This document shows positions 10,290-18,579 of a stretch of DNA of 64,000 nt, piece by piece. Both the position numbers and the translations under genes were made by a program. Source of the stretch: an uncultured Bacteroidota bacterium (GTDB lineage: Bacteria; Bacteroidota; Bacteroidia; Chitinophagales; Chitinophagaceae); contig CAINUN010000085.1 of NCBI GenBank assembly GCA_903853805.1, positions 1 through 64,000 of the forward strand, in the 5' to 3' direction. The notes under the pieces were generated by a model. That model searched no databases. It was not told the origin of the DNA and saw nothing but the letters and a program-made list of their open reading frames with translations. Position 1 is the stretch's first letter. The number at the start of each line of letters is the position of its first letter.

Positions 10290-11084
10290 ATGGATATTAA
10301 TAAAATACTCAACAGCGACTACCTCGATATTCTTTTCGAGGGACGTAACAAAAGTTATGGTGGCTACGAGTTGCGAAAAAATTATCCTAAACGAGTTAAG
10401 AAATCATTGTTCATATTGGCAGGACTTGGATTAGCAATTGCTGCCTATGCTGTTGTATTGAATCTTAAAAAGTTTGAGGATAATAAAAAATTAGCGATGA
10501 TGAAGCAAGTGACCCTTGCCGAACCACCGCCAATTGACCCTAAAAAACCACCACCGCCTCCTCCACCGCCTCCTCCACCACCGGTGAAGCCAACGGTGAA
10601 ATTCACTCCTCCTGTAATTAAGAAAGATGAAGAGGTTAAAGAAGAAGAAAAACCACCACCACAGGAAGAACTCAAGGATAAATCTGCAGGTTTAGAAACG
10701 GTGAAAGGTGACCCAAATGCCATTGATCCAGGTATTGTTGATCCAGGTCCTGGAACAGTGGAAGCGCCTCAGATTTTTACTTATGTAGAACAAATGCCTG
10801 AATTTCCTGGAGGACAAGCAGCCGTAAATGAGTTTTTAAGTAAAAACATTATGTACCCTGAAATTGCTAAGGAAAGTAATATTCAAGGACGTGTAACAGT
10901 GAAGTTCGTAGTAAATGAAGAAGGAAATGTTTCGGATATAATAGTTGTTAAAGGAATTGGTGGCGGTTGCGATGAAGAGGCCATTAGGGTAGTGAAAAAA
11001 ATGCCCAAATGGAAACCTGGTAAACAAAACGGAAGACCTGTAAAAGTTTACTTTTCATTGCCTATCACTTTCCGTCTTGAGTAA
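10290..11084 (+). CDS. tonB: TonB family energy transducer
   Basis: A 264-aa protein spanning the periplasm to carry energy from ExbBD to outer-membrane receptors. The visible order is: a cytoplasmic start with DILFEGRNKSYGGYELRKNY, typical of Bacteroidota TonB; a membrane helix around residues 38-58; a proline-rich rod with an uninterrupted run of 12 prolines (about residues 88-99) and further PP/EE/KK pairs; and a C-terminal TonB domain (FPGGQAAVNEFLSKNIMYPE, then GRVTVKFVVNEEGNVSDIIV, ending in VYFSLPITFRLE). A strong terminator follows, closing the four-gene operon. Confidence 0.94.
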   Translation: MDINKILNSDYLDILFEGRNKSYGGYELRKNYPKRVKKSLFILAGLGLAIAAYAVVLNLKKFEDNKKLAMMKQVTLAEPPPIDPKKPPPPPPPPPPPPVKPTVKFTPPVIKKDEEVKEEEKPPPQEELKDKSAGLETVKGDPNAIDPGIVDPGPGTVEAPQIFTYVEQMPEFPGGQAAVNEFLSKNIMYPEIAKESNIQGRVTVKFVVNEEGNVSDIIVVKGIGGGCDEEAIRVVKKMPKWKPGKQNGRPVKVYFSLPITFRLE

Positions 11085-11101
11085 TTTTATTATTCGTAAA
11101 G

Positions 11102-11135
11102 AAAAAAAGGCTGTTCGAAAGGGCAGCCTTTTTTT
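11102..11135 (+). terminator. Terminator of the exb/tonB operon
   Basis: A 12-bp stem (11102-11113 with 11124-11135) has a 10-nt loop and a seven-base T run. It lies 17 bp after the tonB stop. Confidence 0.88.
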
Positions 11136-11234
11136 CTTTCTGTTTTTTTCTACTAAAAATTACTTTTGTCCTTTGGTTGGATAATAAAACTTCTAGTTGT
11201 TCGTTAATTAATAATTCCAACTTTTCTAACGCTT

Positions 11235-11855
11235 ATGAAACTTCTTTCTACCACACTCAGTATCCTTGCATTTGCAGGCGTTATCGTTTTGTTTATTTTT
11301 CATTTCAATGAAAAGAAAGCATCAGGTAATACTTCAACCGCAGCACTAAACACAATCGCTTCTAAAGGAGGAATCAAAGTAGCTTATGTAGATGTGGATT
11401 CTTTTGAAAGCAATTACTTATATCTTAAATCAAAAAGAGATGAGTTTAACAAGCGTCAAATAGCTATGCAAACTGAATTAGATCGCAGTGCGCAACAATT
11501 GCAAAACGATTATGCCAACTTCCAAGAAAAAGCACAAAAAGGAAGCATTACTCAAAGTGAAGGTGAAGCCGCTCAGAAAAAGCTCTTACAAATGCAACAA
11601 ACGCTTCGCCTCCGCGAACAATCTTTGACTGAACAATTGGTAAAAGAAAAAGATGACTTTAATGAGCAATTACATAAAGACCTTGATAGCTTTTTGAAAG
11701 AGTATAACAAGGACAAAGGCTTCGATTATATCCTTTCTTACAGCAAAATTTCAAGTACTATTTTATATGGTAATGAGGCGCTTAATATTACCAAGGATGT
11801 AATAGACGGAATGAATGCGATTAAAAAACCTGGTGAAGAGAAAAAGAAAAAGTAG
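11235..11855 (+). CDS. OmpH/Skp-like periplasmic chaperone
   Basis: A 206-aa protein with one N-terminal hydrophobic segment (STTLSILAFAGVIVLFIFHF) acting as a signal anchor, then KVAYVDVDSFESNYLYLKSKRDEF, the family start strand and helix. A long charged coiled coil follows (about residues 75-150, rich in Q, K and E), with a C-terminal segment KGFDYILSYSKISSTILYGNEALNIT. Skp/OmpH trimers hold unfolded outer-membrane proteins. The family match is good although bamA and lpxD neighbours are absent. It may be cotranscribed with the permease gene 26 bp downstream. Confidence 0.85.
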   Translation: MKLLSTTLSILAFAGVIVLFIFHFNEKKASGNTSTAALNTIASKGGIKVAYVDVDSFESNYLYLKSKRDEFNKRQIAMQTELDRSAQQLQNDYANFQEKAQKGSITQSEGEAAQKKLLQMQQTLRLREQSLTEQLVKEKDDFNEQLHKDLDSFLKEYNKDKGFDYILSYSKISSTILYGNEALNITKDVIDGMNAIKKPGEEKKKK

Positions 11856-11881
11856 AAATTGCTTCCATAAAATTTTCTCTT

Positions 11882-13291
11882 TTGGACAATCAGGAAAAAC
11901 ATTTTCATCGTTCGCTTACTTTATTAGACGGAACCTTAATCGTCATTGGTTCCATGATTGGCTCGGGCATTTTCATTGTTGGTGCTGATATCACACGCGA
12001 TGTTGGCAGTGCCGGTTGGATTATTGCCGTTTGGGTGTTGACGGGAATTATGACTATTACAGCTGCAGTTAGTTATGGCGAATTGAGTGGTATGTTCCCA
12101 AAAGCAGGCGGACAATATGTTTACCTTAAAGAATCTTACAACAAACTCATTGGCTTTCTGTATGGTTGGAGTTTTTTTGCGGTTATTCAAACAGCAACAA
12201 TTGCTGCAGTGGCTATTGCTTTTGCTAAGTTCTCAGGCTACTTTTTTCCTGCTTTAAATCTTACCGACGTCAACATCCTTTTTCAATCTGGTTTTCTAAA
12301 AATTTACAATGCGCATCTTGTTGCCATAGCAGTAATTGTATTGCTCACCTACATCAATTCGCGTGGGGTAAAAGAAGGTAAATGGATTCAGTTGGTCTTT
12401 ACACTTTCTAAACTCTTTGCCTTATTTGGTCTAATTGTGTTTGGATTTCTTTTAGCCAAGCATAGTTTTTTTTCAGAGAACATGCATACCGGTTTTCACG
12501 CTACAAAAGTATTGGATGACAAAACCACATGGCAAGATATTTCAGGTGTAACCTTATTTGGTGCTATTGCCGCTGCGATGGTTGGTTCGGTGTTTAGCAG
12601 CGATGCTTGGAACAACGTGACTTTCGTGGCTGGTGAAATCAAAAACCCGCAAAGAAATATTGGTTTGAGTTTGTTTCTTGGCACCTTGTTGGTCACCATA
12701 CTATATGTCACTACCAACCTGATGTACTTGAATGTTTTGCCATTAAAAGAAATGGCTTTTCCACAAGAAGACAGGCTTGCTGTAGCCGCTGCCAATGCCA
12801 TTTTCGGCGAAAATGGAAAGTTTGCTATTGCTGCCTTAATCATGATTTCCACTTTTGGTTGCAACAATGGATTGATACTTGCCGGTGCACGAGTTTATCA
12901 TACGATGGCACAAGACGGTTTGTTTTTTAAGAAAGCAGGCACACTCAACAAAGCAGGCGTTCCGCAATGGGCTTTATGGGCGCAGTGTGTGGTTGCATCT
13001 TTGCTTTGCTTGAGTGGTCGTTATGGCGATTTGCTCGACATGATTTCATTTGTAGTGGTCTTGTTTTATGTACTGACCATTGCAGGCATTTTTATTCTTC
13101 GTAAAAAAATGCCCGATGCCGAAAGACCTTACAAAGCATTCGGTTATCCGTTTCTTCCGCTCCTATATATTTTTATGGGGTTAGCGTTTTGCATATTACT
13201 CATTTGTTTCAAAAGCGAATACACGTGGCCGGGTCTTATCATTGTGTTGCTGGGTATTCCTATTTACTATTTAATTCAAAAAAAAGCTTAA
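11882..13291 (+). CDS. APC-superfamily amino acid permease
   Basis: A 469-aa inner-membrane transporter with about 12 hydrophobic segments. The first helix carries the unwound substrate-binding motif GSMIGSGIFIVGADI, and ELSGMFPKAGGQYVYLKESY follows helix 2; both are hallmarks of the APC/LAT-like group. The substrate is probably an amino acid, but not readable more precisely. The reading frame starts with TTG at 11882; no in-frame ATG exists before the conserved first helix, so the TTG start is needed. The next gene starts 7 bp after the stop, so cotranscription is likely. Confidence 0.88.
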   Translation: MDNQEKHFHRSLTLLDGTLIVIGSMIGSGIFIVGADITRDVGSAGWIIAVWVLTGIMTITAAVSYGELSGMFPKAGGQYVYLKESYNKLIGFLYGWSFFAVIQTATIAAVAIAFAKFSGYFFPALNLTDVNILFQSGFLKIYNAHLVAIAVIVLLTYINSRGVKEGKWIQLVFTLSKLFALFGLIVFGFLLAKHSFFSENMHTGFHATKVLDDKTTWQDISGVTLFGAIAAAMVGSVFSSDAWNNVTFVAGEIKNPQRNIGLSLFLGTLLVTILYVTTNLMYLNVLPLKEMAFPQEDRLAVAAANAIFGENGKFAIAALIMISTFGCNNGLILAGARVYHTMAQDGLFFKKAGTLNKAGVPQWALWAQCVVASLLCLSGRYGDLLDMISFVVVLFYVLTIAGIFILRKKMPDAERPYKAFGYPFLPLLYIFMGLAFCILLICFKSEYTWPGLIIVLLGIPIYYLIQKKA

Positions 13292-13297
13292 AGAATC

Positions 13298-14296
13298 GTG
13301 GTTCAAAAAGAGGCTTTACAAAAAATATTTCATGACATGAACAACCTGCACGTAGTGGTGTTGGGTGATGTCATGCTCGATAATTATTGGTGGGGCGATG
13401 TGGAGCGCATTTCTCCTGAAGCTCCTGTACCTGTGGTGGCTTTGCGCAAAAGAGAAAGCAGATTGGGTGGTGCTGCAAACGTGGCTTTGAACTGTGTGGC
13501 ACTAGGAGCAAAAGTGACACTTGCAAGCATTGTGGGCGATGATACTGATGGTATTTTATTAAGCAATTTGGCAAAAGATGCCGGTATAGACACTTCCTTA
13601 ATCATGCCGAGCAAACACCGACCAACCACTACCAAAACCCGTGTGATTTGCAGGCACCAACAAATGCTTCGGTTAGATGAAGAAGTGATTGATGATTTGT
13701 GTATGGAAGAAGAACATCCGTTCATTGATTTGGTGTTGCGTTACTTGCAATTACACAAACCTGATGTTTTGATTTTTGAAGATTACAACAAAGGTTTGCT
13801 TAAAGAAAATCTCATTCAACGTGTCACCAATCATTGCCACGAAACAGGCACTATAACTGCTGTTGACCCCAAAAAGAAAAACTTCCTTGCTTATAAAAAC
13901 GTGGACATTTTCAAACCCAATTTGAAAGAAGTAAGAGAAGGCATTCACCTTCCAATTGAAAATGTATCGTTGATGGAAATGAACCAAGCAGAAGAAAAAC
14001 TAAGAGCTGCTTTGCACCATCAAGTCACCTTCATTACGCTTTCTGAAAAAGGGGTGTTTTACAACGATGGCAAGCACCACGAAATCATTCCTTCGCACAT
14101 GCGCAACATTGCCGATGTATCGGGCGCTGGAGATACCGTGATAGCCACTGCCTCCCTTATTTATGCACTCACCAAAGATGCTCGCTTGATGGCTGAAGTG
14201 TCGAACATTGCTGGCGGATTGGTGTGTGAACAAATAGGCGTTGTGCCTATTGAAAAAACGTTGTTGTTGAAGGAGTGTGAAGGGTTGATTGCTTAA
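13298..14296 (+). CDS. hldE: D-glycero-beta-D-manno-heptose-7-phosphate kinase (PfkB family)
   Basis: A 332-aa carbohydrate kinase that matches the N-terminal kinase domain of HldE/RfaE. HldE phosphorylates heptose-7-phosphate at C1 in ADP-heptose synthesis for lipopolysaccharide core. Visible motifs are GDVMLDNYWWGDVERISPEAPVPVV and GGAANVALN near the N-terminus, and the PfkB signature DVSGAGDTVIATASL with the catalytic aspartate near the C-terminus. The nucleotidyltransferase domain of the fused enzyme is absent, so a separate gene should supply it. The frame opens with GTG at 13298; an ATG 13 codons later (MNNLHVV) is an alternative start. Confidence 0.85.
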   Translation: MVQKEALQKIFHDMNNLHVVVLGDVMLDNYWWGDVERISPEAPVPVVALRKRESRLGGAANVALNCVALGAKVTLASIVGDDTDGILLSNLAKDAGIDTSLIMPSKHRPTTTKTRVICRHQQMLRLDEEVIDDLCMEEEHPFIDLVLRYLQLHKPDVLIFEDYNKGLLKENLIQRVTNHCHETGTITAVDPKKKNFLAYKNVDIFKPNLKEVREGIHLPIENVSLMEMNQAEEKLRAALHHQVTFITLSEKGVFYNDGKHHEIIPSHMRNIADVSGAGDTVIATASLIYALTKDARLMAEVSNIAGGLVCEQIGVVPIEKTLLLKECEGLIA

Positions 14297-14310
14297 AGTA
14301 TAACTTATAA

Positions 14311-14337
14311 AAAAACCCCGCACACAGCGAGGCTTTT
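14311..14337. terminator. Terminator between the heptose kinase gene and thrS
   Basis: An A-run, then ACCCCGC, loop, GCGAGG and CTTTTT form a stem of about 10 bp with one mismatch. It lies between convergent genes, and both outer ends carry A/T runs. Confidence 0.7.
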
Positions 14338-14361
14338 TGTTTATTTTTTCATTGCAAAATA

Positions 14362-16314
14362 CTAACTGCCGTAAGTACTGCCCTTCGTTTGTTCTTTAAT
14401 AGTTGTTTTCATTTGCTGCACAAAATCCTGCAAATCCATAGCGCCTTTATCACCTTCGCCATGAATGCGGACTGACACTTTTCCTTCTGCCATTTCTTTC
14501 TCACCAACAATGAGCATGTAAGGCACTTTCATCAGTTCAGTATCGCGAATTTTCTTACCAATTTTTTCGCTGCGGTCGTCTACTTCACCGCGAATATCTT
14601 CGGCGGCTAAAGCATTGACTACTTGCTGTGCATACTCGTTGTATTTGTCGCTAATTGGCAATACTTTGTACTGAACAGGCGCCAACCACAAAGGCAAATT
14701 ACCACCACAGTGTTCGAGCAATACCGCCACAAAACGCTCCATAGAACCAAATGGTGCACGATGAATCATTACCGGACGTTTGCGAGAGTTGTCGCTATCC
14801 ACATACTCCAATTCAAAACGCTCAGGAAGGTTATAGTCTACTTGAATAGTTCCCAATTGCCAGCTTCTTCCCAATGCATCCTTTACCATAAAGTCGAGCT
14901 TAGGACCGTAGAAAGCGGCCTCGCCATATTCCACGGTGGTTTTCAATCCTTTTTCTGCTGACGCTGTAATAATGGATTGTTCTGCTATTTCCCAGTTTTC
15001 GTCGCTGCCAATGTATTTACTGTGATCATCTTTATCTCTTAAAGAAATCTGCGCCGTGAAGTTTTCAAAACTCAATGAGCGGAAAACATACATCACTAAA
15101 TCAATCACCTTCTTAAATTCATCCAACACTTGCTCTGGACGACAGAAAAGGTGTGCATCATCTTGTGTAAATCCGCGAACGCGTGTCAAACCGTGCAACT
15201 CGCCTGATTGTTCGTAACGATAAACAGTTCCAAACTCAGCAAGACGCAAAGGAAGGTCTTTGTAAGAGCGTGGTGATGATTTATAAATTTCGCAATGGTG
15301 CGGACAGTTCATGGGTTTGAGCATAAACACCTCGCCTTCTTGCGGAGTTGTAATCGGTTGGAAAGAATCTTTACCATATTTCTCCCAATGTCCGGAAGTG
15401 ATGTACAATTGCTTGCTGCCTATATGTGGTGTAATTACTGGCAAATAGCCGATAGCCAACTGTGCTTTTTGCAAAAACTGTTGCAAACGTTCGCGTAGCA
15501 TAGCACCTTTTGGCAACCATAAAGGCAAACCACTTCCTACTTTTTCAGAGAAAGTAAAGAGCTCTAATTCCTTGCCCAACTTGCGGTGATCGCGTTTCTT
15601 AGCTTCTTCTAAAAGTGCTAAATATTCGTCGAGTTCTTTTTGATTAGGGAAGGTGATGCCATAAATGCGGGTAAGCATTTTGTTCTTCTCATTACCACGC
15701 CAATAAGCACCAGCAATGTTGGTGAGTTTCACTGCTTTAATAAAACCTGTGTTGGGAATGTGTGGGCCACGACACAAGTCGGTGAAATTTCCTTGAGTAT
15801 AGAACGTGATGGAACCATCTGCAAGGTCTTGCAAGAGTTCAATTTTGTAAGGATCTTCTTTTTCTGTGAAATAATTGATAGCATCTGCCTTTGCTACTTC
15901 TTTGCGCAAGTAAGCATTGGCTTGTTTTGCCAATTCTTTCATCTTGTCCTCAATTTTCTTGAGGTCTTCTTCTGTGATAGATTTTTCGCCAAGGTCAATG
16001 TCGTAATAAAACCCGTTTTCAATAGAAGGACCTATACCAAACTTGGTTCCTGGAAAGATTGCTTCCAAAGCCTCAGCCATTAAGTGGGCTGACGAATGCC
16101 AAAACGTAGTCTTTGCTCCACGGTCGTCCCAAGTCAATAGTTTTAAATGAGCATCAGAATTGATAGCGCGAGATGCATCCCAAACTTCTCCGTTTACTTC
16201 GGCAGCCAATACCTTTCTTGCCAATCCTTCGCTGATGGATTTGGCAACATCCATAGACGAAACGCCATCATTATATTCTCTTACTGAGCCGTCGGGTAAA
16301 GTGATATGAACCAT
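14362..16314 (-). CDS. thrS: Threonyl-tRNA synthetase
   Basis: A class II synthetase of 650 aa that charges tRNA-Thr and edits mischarged serine. Domain order: TGS domain at residues 1-60 ([17 protein letters not shown]), the editing domain beginning with the [13 protein letters not shown] zinc/editing motif, the catalytic core with [10 protein letters not shown] (zinc ligand cysteine) and [26 protein letters not shown], and the C-terminal anticodon-binding domain ([11 protein letters not shown] onward). The start is placed at 16314 because the TGS domain normally begins within a few residues; a longer frame adds 21 hydrophobic residues that overlap the promoter region. A palindrome lies just upstream. 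Confidence 0.95.
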   Translation of the reverse strand: MVHITLPDGSVREYNDGVSSMDVAKSISEGLARKVLAAEVNGEVWDASRAINSDAHLKLLTWDDRGAKTTFWHSSAHLMAEALEAIFPGTKFGIGPSIENGFYYDIDLGEKSITEEDLKKIEDKMKELAKQANAYLRKEVAKADAINYFTEKEDPYKIELLQDLADGSITFYTQGNFTDLCRGPHIPNTGFIKAVKLTNIAGAYWRGNEKNKMLTRIYGITFPNQKELDEYLALLEEAKKRDHRKLGKELELFTFSEKVGSGLPLWLPKGAMLRERLQQFLQKAQLAIGYLPVITPHIGSKQLYITSGHWEKYGKDSFQPITTPQEGEVFMLKPMNCPHHCEIYKSSPRSYKDLPLRLAEFGTVYRYEQSGELHGLTRVRGFTQDDAHLFCRPEQVLDEFKKVIDLVMYVFRSLSFENFTAQISLRDKDDHSKYIGSDENWEIAEQSIITASAEKGLKTTVEYGEAAFYGPKLDFMVKDALGRSWQLGTIQVDYNLPERFELEYVDSDNSRKRPVMIHRAPFGSMERFVAVLLEHCGGNLPLWLAPVQYKVLPISDKYNEYAQQVVNALAAEDIRGEVDDRSEKIGKKIRDTELMKVPYMLIVGEKEMAEGKVSVRIHGEGDKGAMDLQDFVQQMKTTIKEQTKGSTYGS

Positions 16315-16340
16315 AAAATGTCTTGTTATTTTAGAGAGTG

Positions 16341-16374
16341 CAAATGTAAGGATTGACACTGCAAATTTGCAGTG
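16341..16374 (-). promoter_or_regulatory. Candidate thrS promoter with an 18-bp palindrome
   Basis: On the minus strand TACATTTG (16341-16348) fits the -7 element, 26 bp before the thrS ATG. Directly upstream lies the perfect palindrome CACTGCAAATTTGCAGTG (16357-16374), where the -33 element would be. An outer ATTG/CAAT pair extends it with one bulged base. No T run follows it on the minus strand, so it looks more like an operator than a terminator, but no regulator is known. Confidence 0.45.
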
Positions 16375-16396
16375 CAATTAAAAGCTGTAGATTAAT

Positions 16397-17020
16397 TTAT
16401 TCGAAGAAAGTCACCTTGCCATTATCGAGGTCATACACGCCACCCACAATTTTTATTTTCCCTTCTTGCTCAAGCTCGGCTATAATGGTGCTTTCTCGAC
16501 GGATGCGCTCGATGGTGAGGTGAACATGGATATTGGTAACGTTGTTCACAAAGTTGATGTTGGCACCACTGCGATTTTCAGCCGTGGTTTTTTCATTAAA
16601 AATAGCTGGCTGAATTTTGTTGATAAGCGTGGTGAGGTTGCCCATTTCAAGGTGATCGCAAGCACCAATGATGGCACCACATTTTGTATGCCCTAGTACC
16701 ACAATGATTTTGCAGCCCGCCACCTTTGTGCCAAATTCCATACTGCCAAGGATGTCTTCGTTGAGGATATTTCCTGCTATGCGAATGCTGAAAATATCGC
16801 CCAAACCTTGGTCGAAAATAAGCTCAGCAGATGTGCGACTGTCAATGCAACTAAGAATGGTGGCAAAAGGAAACTGACCTTCGGAAGTTTCGTTCACTTG
16901 TTCCAAAAGATTGCGGTGTGCCTTCAAATTATTCACAAATCTTCGGTTGCCTTCCTTCAAAATAGTGAGCGCCATTTCGGGCGTTAGTTCAGATTGTGTT
17001 TCCTGAGTATGAGATTGCAT
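16397..17020 (-). CDS. can: Beta-class carbonic anhydrase
   Basis: A cytoplasmic zinc enzyme that interconverts carbon dioxide and bicarbonate. The zinc ligands and catalytic dyad are all present: C58 and D60-x-R62 in SCIDSRTSAELIF, and H111 and C114 in GHTKCGAIIGAC. The length of 207 aa is usual for the family. No cyanate or sulfate-transport genes adjoin it, so a general role in bicarbonate supply is most likely. Upstream on this strand lies the repeat patch at 17.2-18.2 kb. Confidence 0.93.
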   Translation of the reverse strand: MQSHTQETQSELTPEMALTILKEGNRRFVNNLKAHRNLLEQVNETSEGQFPFATILSCIDSRTSAELIFDQGLGDIFSIRIAGNILNEDILGSMEFGTKVAGCKIIVVLGHTKCGAIIGACDHLEMGNLTTLINKIQPAIFNEKTTAENRSGANINFVNNVTNIHVHLTIERIRRESTIIAELEQEGKIKIVGGVYDLDNGKVTFFE

Positions 17021-17220
17021 GATTCAGTGAATATGGACATGCAAATATGTGGTAAAAAAGGTTTGCAGGGAAATGATGATTGTGTAAAGTTTTTCATTGC
17101 GGAGGCAAAGCTGTAAAGAAACAGAGCGGGCGCTAAGGAGACACGAAGCACACTGAGCAATTCTTGCATTAGCCCATCAACAAAGCCGCTTCATTTAGAG
17201 GCGGTTTTTTCAATTGGTAG
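17021..17220. other. Gap upstream of the carbonic anhydrase gene
   Basis: No convincing gene. Short frames here overlap and have no family resemblance. A small inverted repeat (AAGCCGCT...AGGCGG, about 17184-17206) stands before a T-rich stretch and may be a terminator remnant. The promoter of the carbonic anhydrase gene must lie here, but I cannot identify it. Confidence 0.4.
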
Positions 17221-17260
17221 TATGTATGTGATTTGGTGGCAGCAGACTGCAATTATGGCA

Positions 17261-17395
17261 TTTTGGAAATGAATTCGGGAGGTTAGGAAATAGATTTGAT
17301 GGTTTTGGAAATGGATTCGGGGCTTTTGGAAATGGATTCGGGGGCTTTGGAAATGGATTCGGGAGGCTTGGAAATAGGTTTTTTGGAATATGAAG
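17261..17395. repeat. Imperfect tandem repeats of about 21-22 bp
   Basis: At least four units built on TTGGAAATGGATTCGGG, separated by GGCT-like linkers, run head to tail; flanking units (TTAGGAAATAGATTTG, TTGGAAATAGG) are more diverged. The G-rich, C-poor strand bias continues to about 17470. Frames through the array are open by chance but show no start signal or family match. Confidence 0.75.
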
Positions 17396-17476
17396 TGGGT
17401 TTTAGGGCTTTGGATGGGGGTTTTAGGGTGTTTTTTATGCTTTAGGGGGTGTTTGGGATGGATGGGGGGTGTTTTT

Positions 17477-17599
17477 ATGCCGTTTTGGCGGAAAATGATG
17501 TGGAAATGAGGAAATGGGAAAGTAGGAAAATGGTTTTGGGGGGCGGGGGAAGGACTAAAAGGACTTTAAGGACAGGATGGAAGGCACAAATGCTAACGC
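17477..17599 (+). repeat. 120-bp direct repeat, copy 1
   Basis: It begins ATGCCGTTTTGGCGG and runs through GGACTAAAAGGACTTTAAGG to the AATGCTA end. Copy 2 at 17943-18066 matches it nearly base for base with a few substitutions and small indels. The spacing between copies is 466 bp. Each copy begins with a short hairpin (GCCGTTTTGGC). Confidence 0.85.
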
Positions 17600-17635
17600 A
17601 CAAAAGCTTGTCCTTATACTTGGGTGAGTGGGGGG

Positions 17636-17930
17636 AAGACTTGAAACAGATGGAACAGATGGAGGATAGGCTTTAGCCAATATCATTTAAATGGTTTGGC
17701 TAAAGCCGCTAATATTTATTCATGCTTCCACGAGCTAAAGCTCATGGCAATTGTTTTAGTTTGGGGGAGCGTAGATACAATCTACGCTCAACTGGGAGAA
17801 GACTCGAACCAGATGGGGCGAGTGGTGGTTTGCAAGCCATGAGAGGAAGACTCGAACCAGATGGAAATGTGCTAAAAGTTGCGTTGCAAACGCGCTGCCG
17901 TTACATCCGCGTTACAAACGCGGACGATGT
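17636..17930. repeat. Cluster of small hairpins and 19-bp motif copies (REP-like)
   Basis: Hairpins: GGCTTTAGCCAA/TTGGCTAAAGCC (17669-17680 with 17696-17707); GAGCTAAAGCTC (17732-17743); GAGCGTAGA-TACAA-TCTACGCTC (17767-17789); GCGTTGCAAACGC (17881-17893); CCGCGT-TACAA-ACGCGG (17907-17923). The motif GAAGACTCGAACCAGATGG occurs at 17798-17816 and 17846-17864, and a diverged copy at 17636-17654. The stems differ in sequence while the TACAA loop recurs, so the fold seems conserved, as in REP palindromes. No RAYT-type transposase gene is present in this window. Confidence 0.7.
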
Positions 17931-17942
17931 GGGGCTATTTTA

Positions 17943-18066
17943 ATGCCGTTTTGGCGGAAAATGATGTGAAAATGAGGAAATGTGAAAGTGGGAAAAAATG
18001 GTTTTGGGGGGCGGGGGAAGGACTAAAAGGACTTTAAGGACAGGAAGGAAGGCACAAATGCTACGC
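17943..18066 (+). repeat. 120-bp direct repeat, copy 2
   Basis: Second copy of the block at 17477-17599. It is followed by the hairpins GCAAGTC-TTGA-GACTTGC (18093-18110) and the 18121-18154 palindrome. Confidence 0.85.
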
Positions 18067-18092
18067 CTCAAACTTTGCGCGGGTGGTGCTTT

Positions 18093-18160
18093 GCAAGTCT
18101 TGAGACTTGCGGCTTATTTAGGTTTCGAGTCGCCCCTGCGGGAAGACTCGAACCAGATGG
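18093..18160. repeat. REP-like hairpins with intact arm pair around the 19-bp motif
   Basis: GCAAGTCT/AGACTTGC (18093-18110) is followed by TTCGAGTC (18124-18131) pairing with GACTCGAA (18145-18152), with an inner GCCCC/GGG. The right arm is part of the motif GAAGACTCGAACCAGATGG (18142-18160). This shows that the motif copies elsewhere are right halves of a palindrome whose left half is missing or decayed. Confidence 0.7.
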
Positions 18161-18173
18161 AAATATTTGACTA

Positions 18174-18413
18174 TTAAAATTTTATTTCAAAAATTTCTTT
18201 TGACAGAAAAATTCTTATCCAATTTTCTTCTTTGTCAAAATACCTAATTAGACTTATGTTTCGTAACCCATCAAGTGCTGCTTCAATTTGACTAAATGAT
18301 AACTTTGTTTCTTGCGATACAAAGTCAATATCTACTATAAAAATTTCATCAATTTTTATATCTTTTTCTACCCAACGTTTAAGGATAGTAACTTCATTTT
18401 TGGAGAATTTCAT
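18174..18413 (-). CDS. Small hypothetical protein (79 aa), possible winged-helix fold
   Basis: A 79-aa charged protein without a signal peptide or membrane segment. The pattern helix (SFSQIEAALDGLRNISLI) followed by two strands (RYFDKEENWIRIFLSKEIF) recalls a winged-helix domain, but I recognise no family. Its codon use is more AT-rich than the repeat patch beside it and resembles the next two genes. Its stop codon lies 13 bp inward from a 19-bp motif copy. It could be a small regulator; that is a guess. Confidence 0.5.
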   Translation of the reverse strand: MKFSKNEVTILKRWVEKDIKIDEIFIVDIDFVSQETKLSFSQIEAALDGLRNISLIRYFDKEENWIRIFLSKEIFEIKF

Positions 18414-18579
18414 AATTTATTGACCTTATGGTTCAATCATAAAATACAAAATTTTTTCCATTCACCAAAAATATTTCCATAATTGTTGGTGTTTTAACCA
18501 ACAAAACATTCTCAGTACAGCTTATGATAGAAATAAAGACTACTATAAGTATTGATTATGTTTTTCATGATATAATTAT

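Noticed and set aside
10445-10723. Glycine-rich leftward reading frame opposite tonB
   Set aside because: It is the complement of the proline-rich TonB rod; codon structure and homology support only the rightward gene.
17449-17943. Two rightward frames of 73-75 codons in the repeat patch
   Set aside because: They run through tandem and palindromic repeats, have no family match, and their composition reflects the G-rich repeats.
18121-18160. GGTTTCGAGTC / GACTCGAACC recalls a tRNA T-arm
   Set aside because: No acceptor, D or anticodon arms can be folded around it; the symmetry is that of a simple palindrome.
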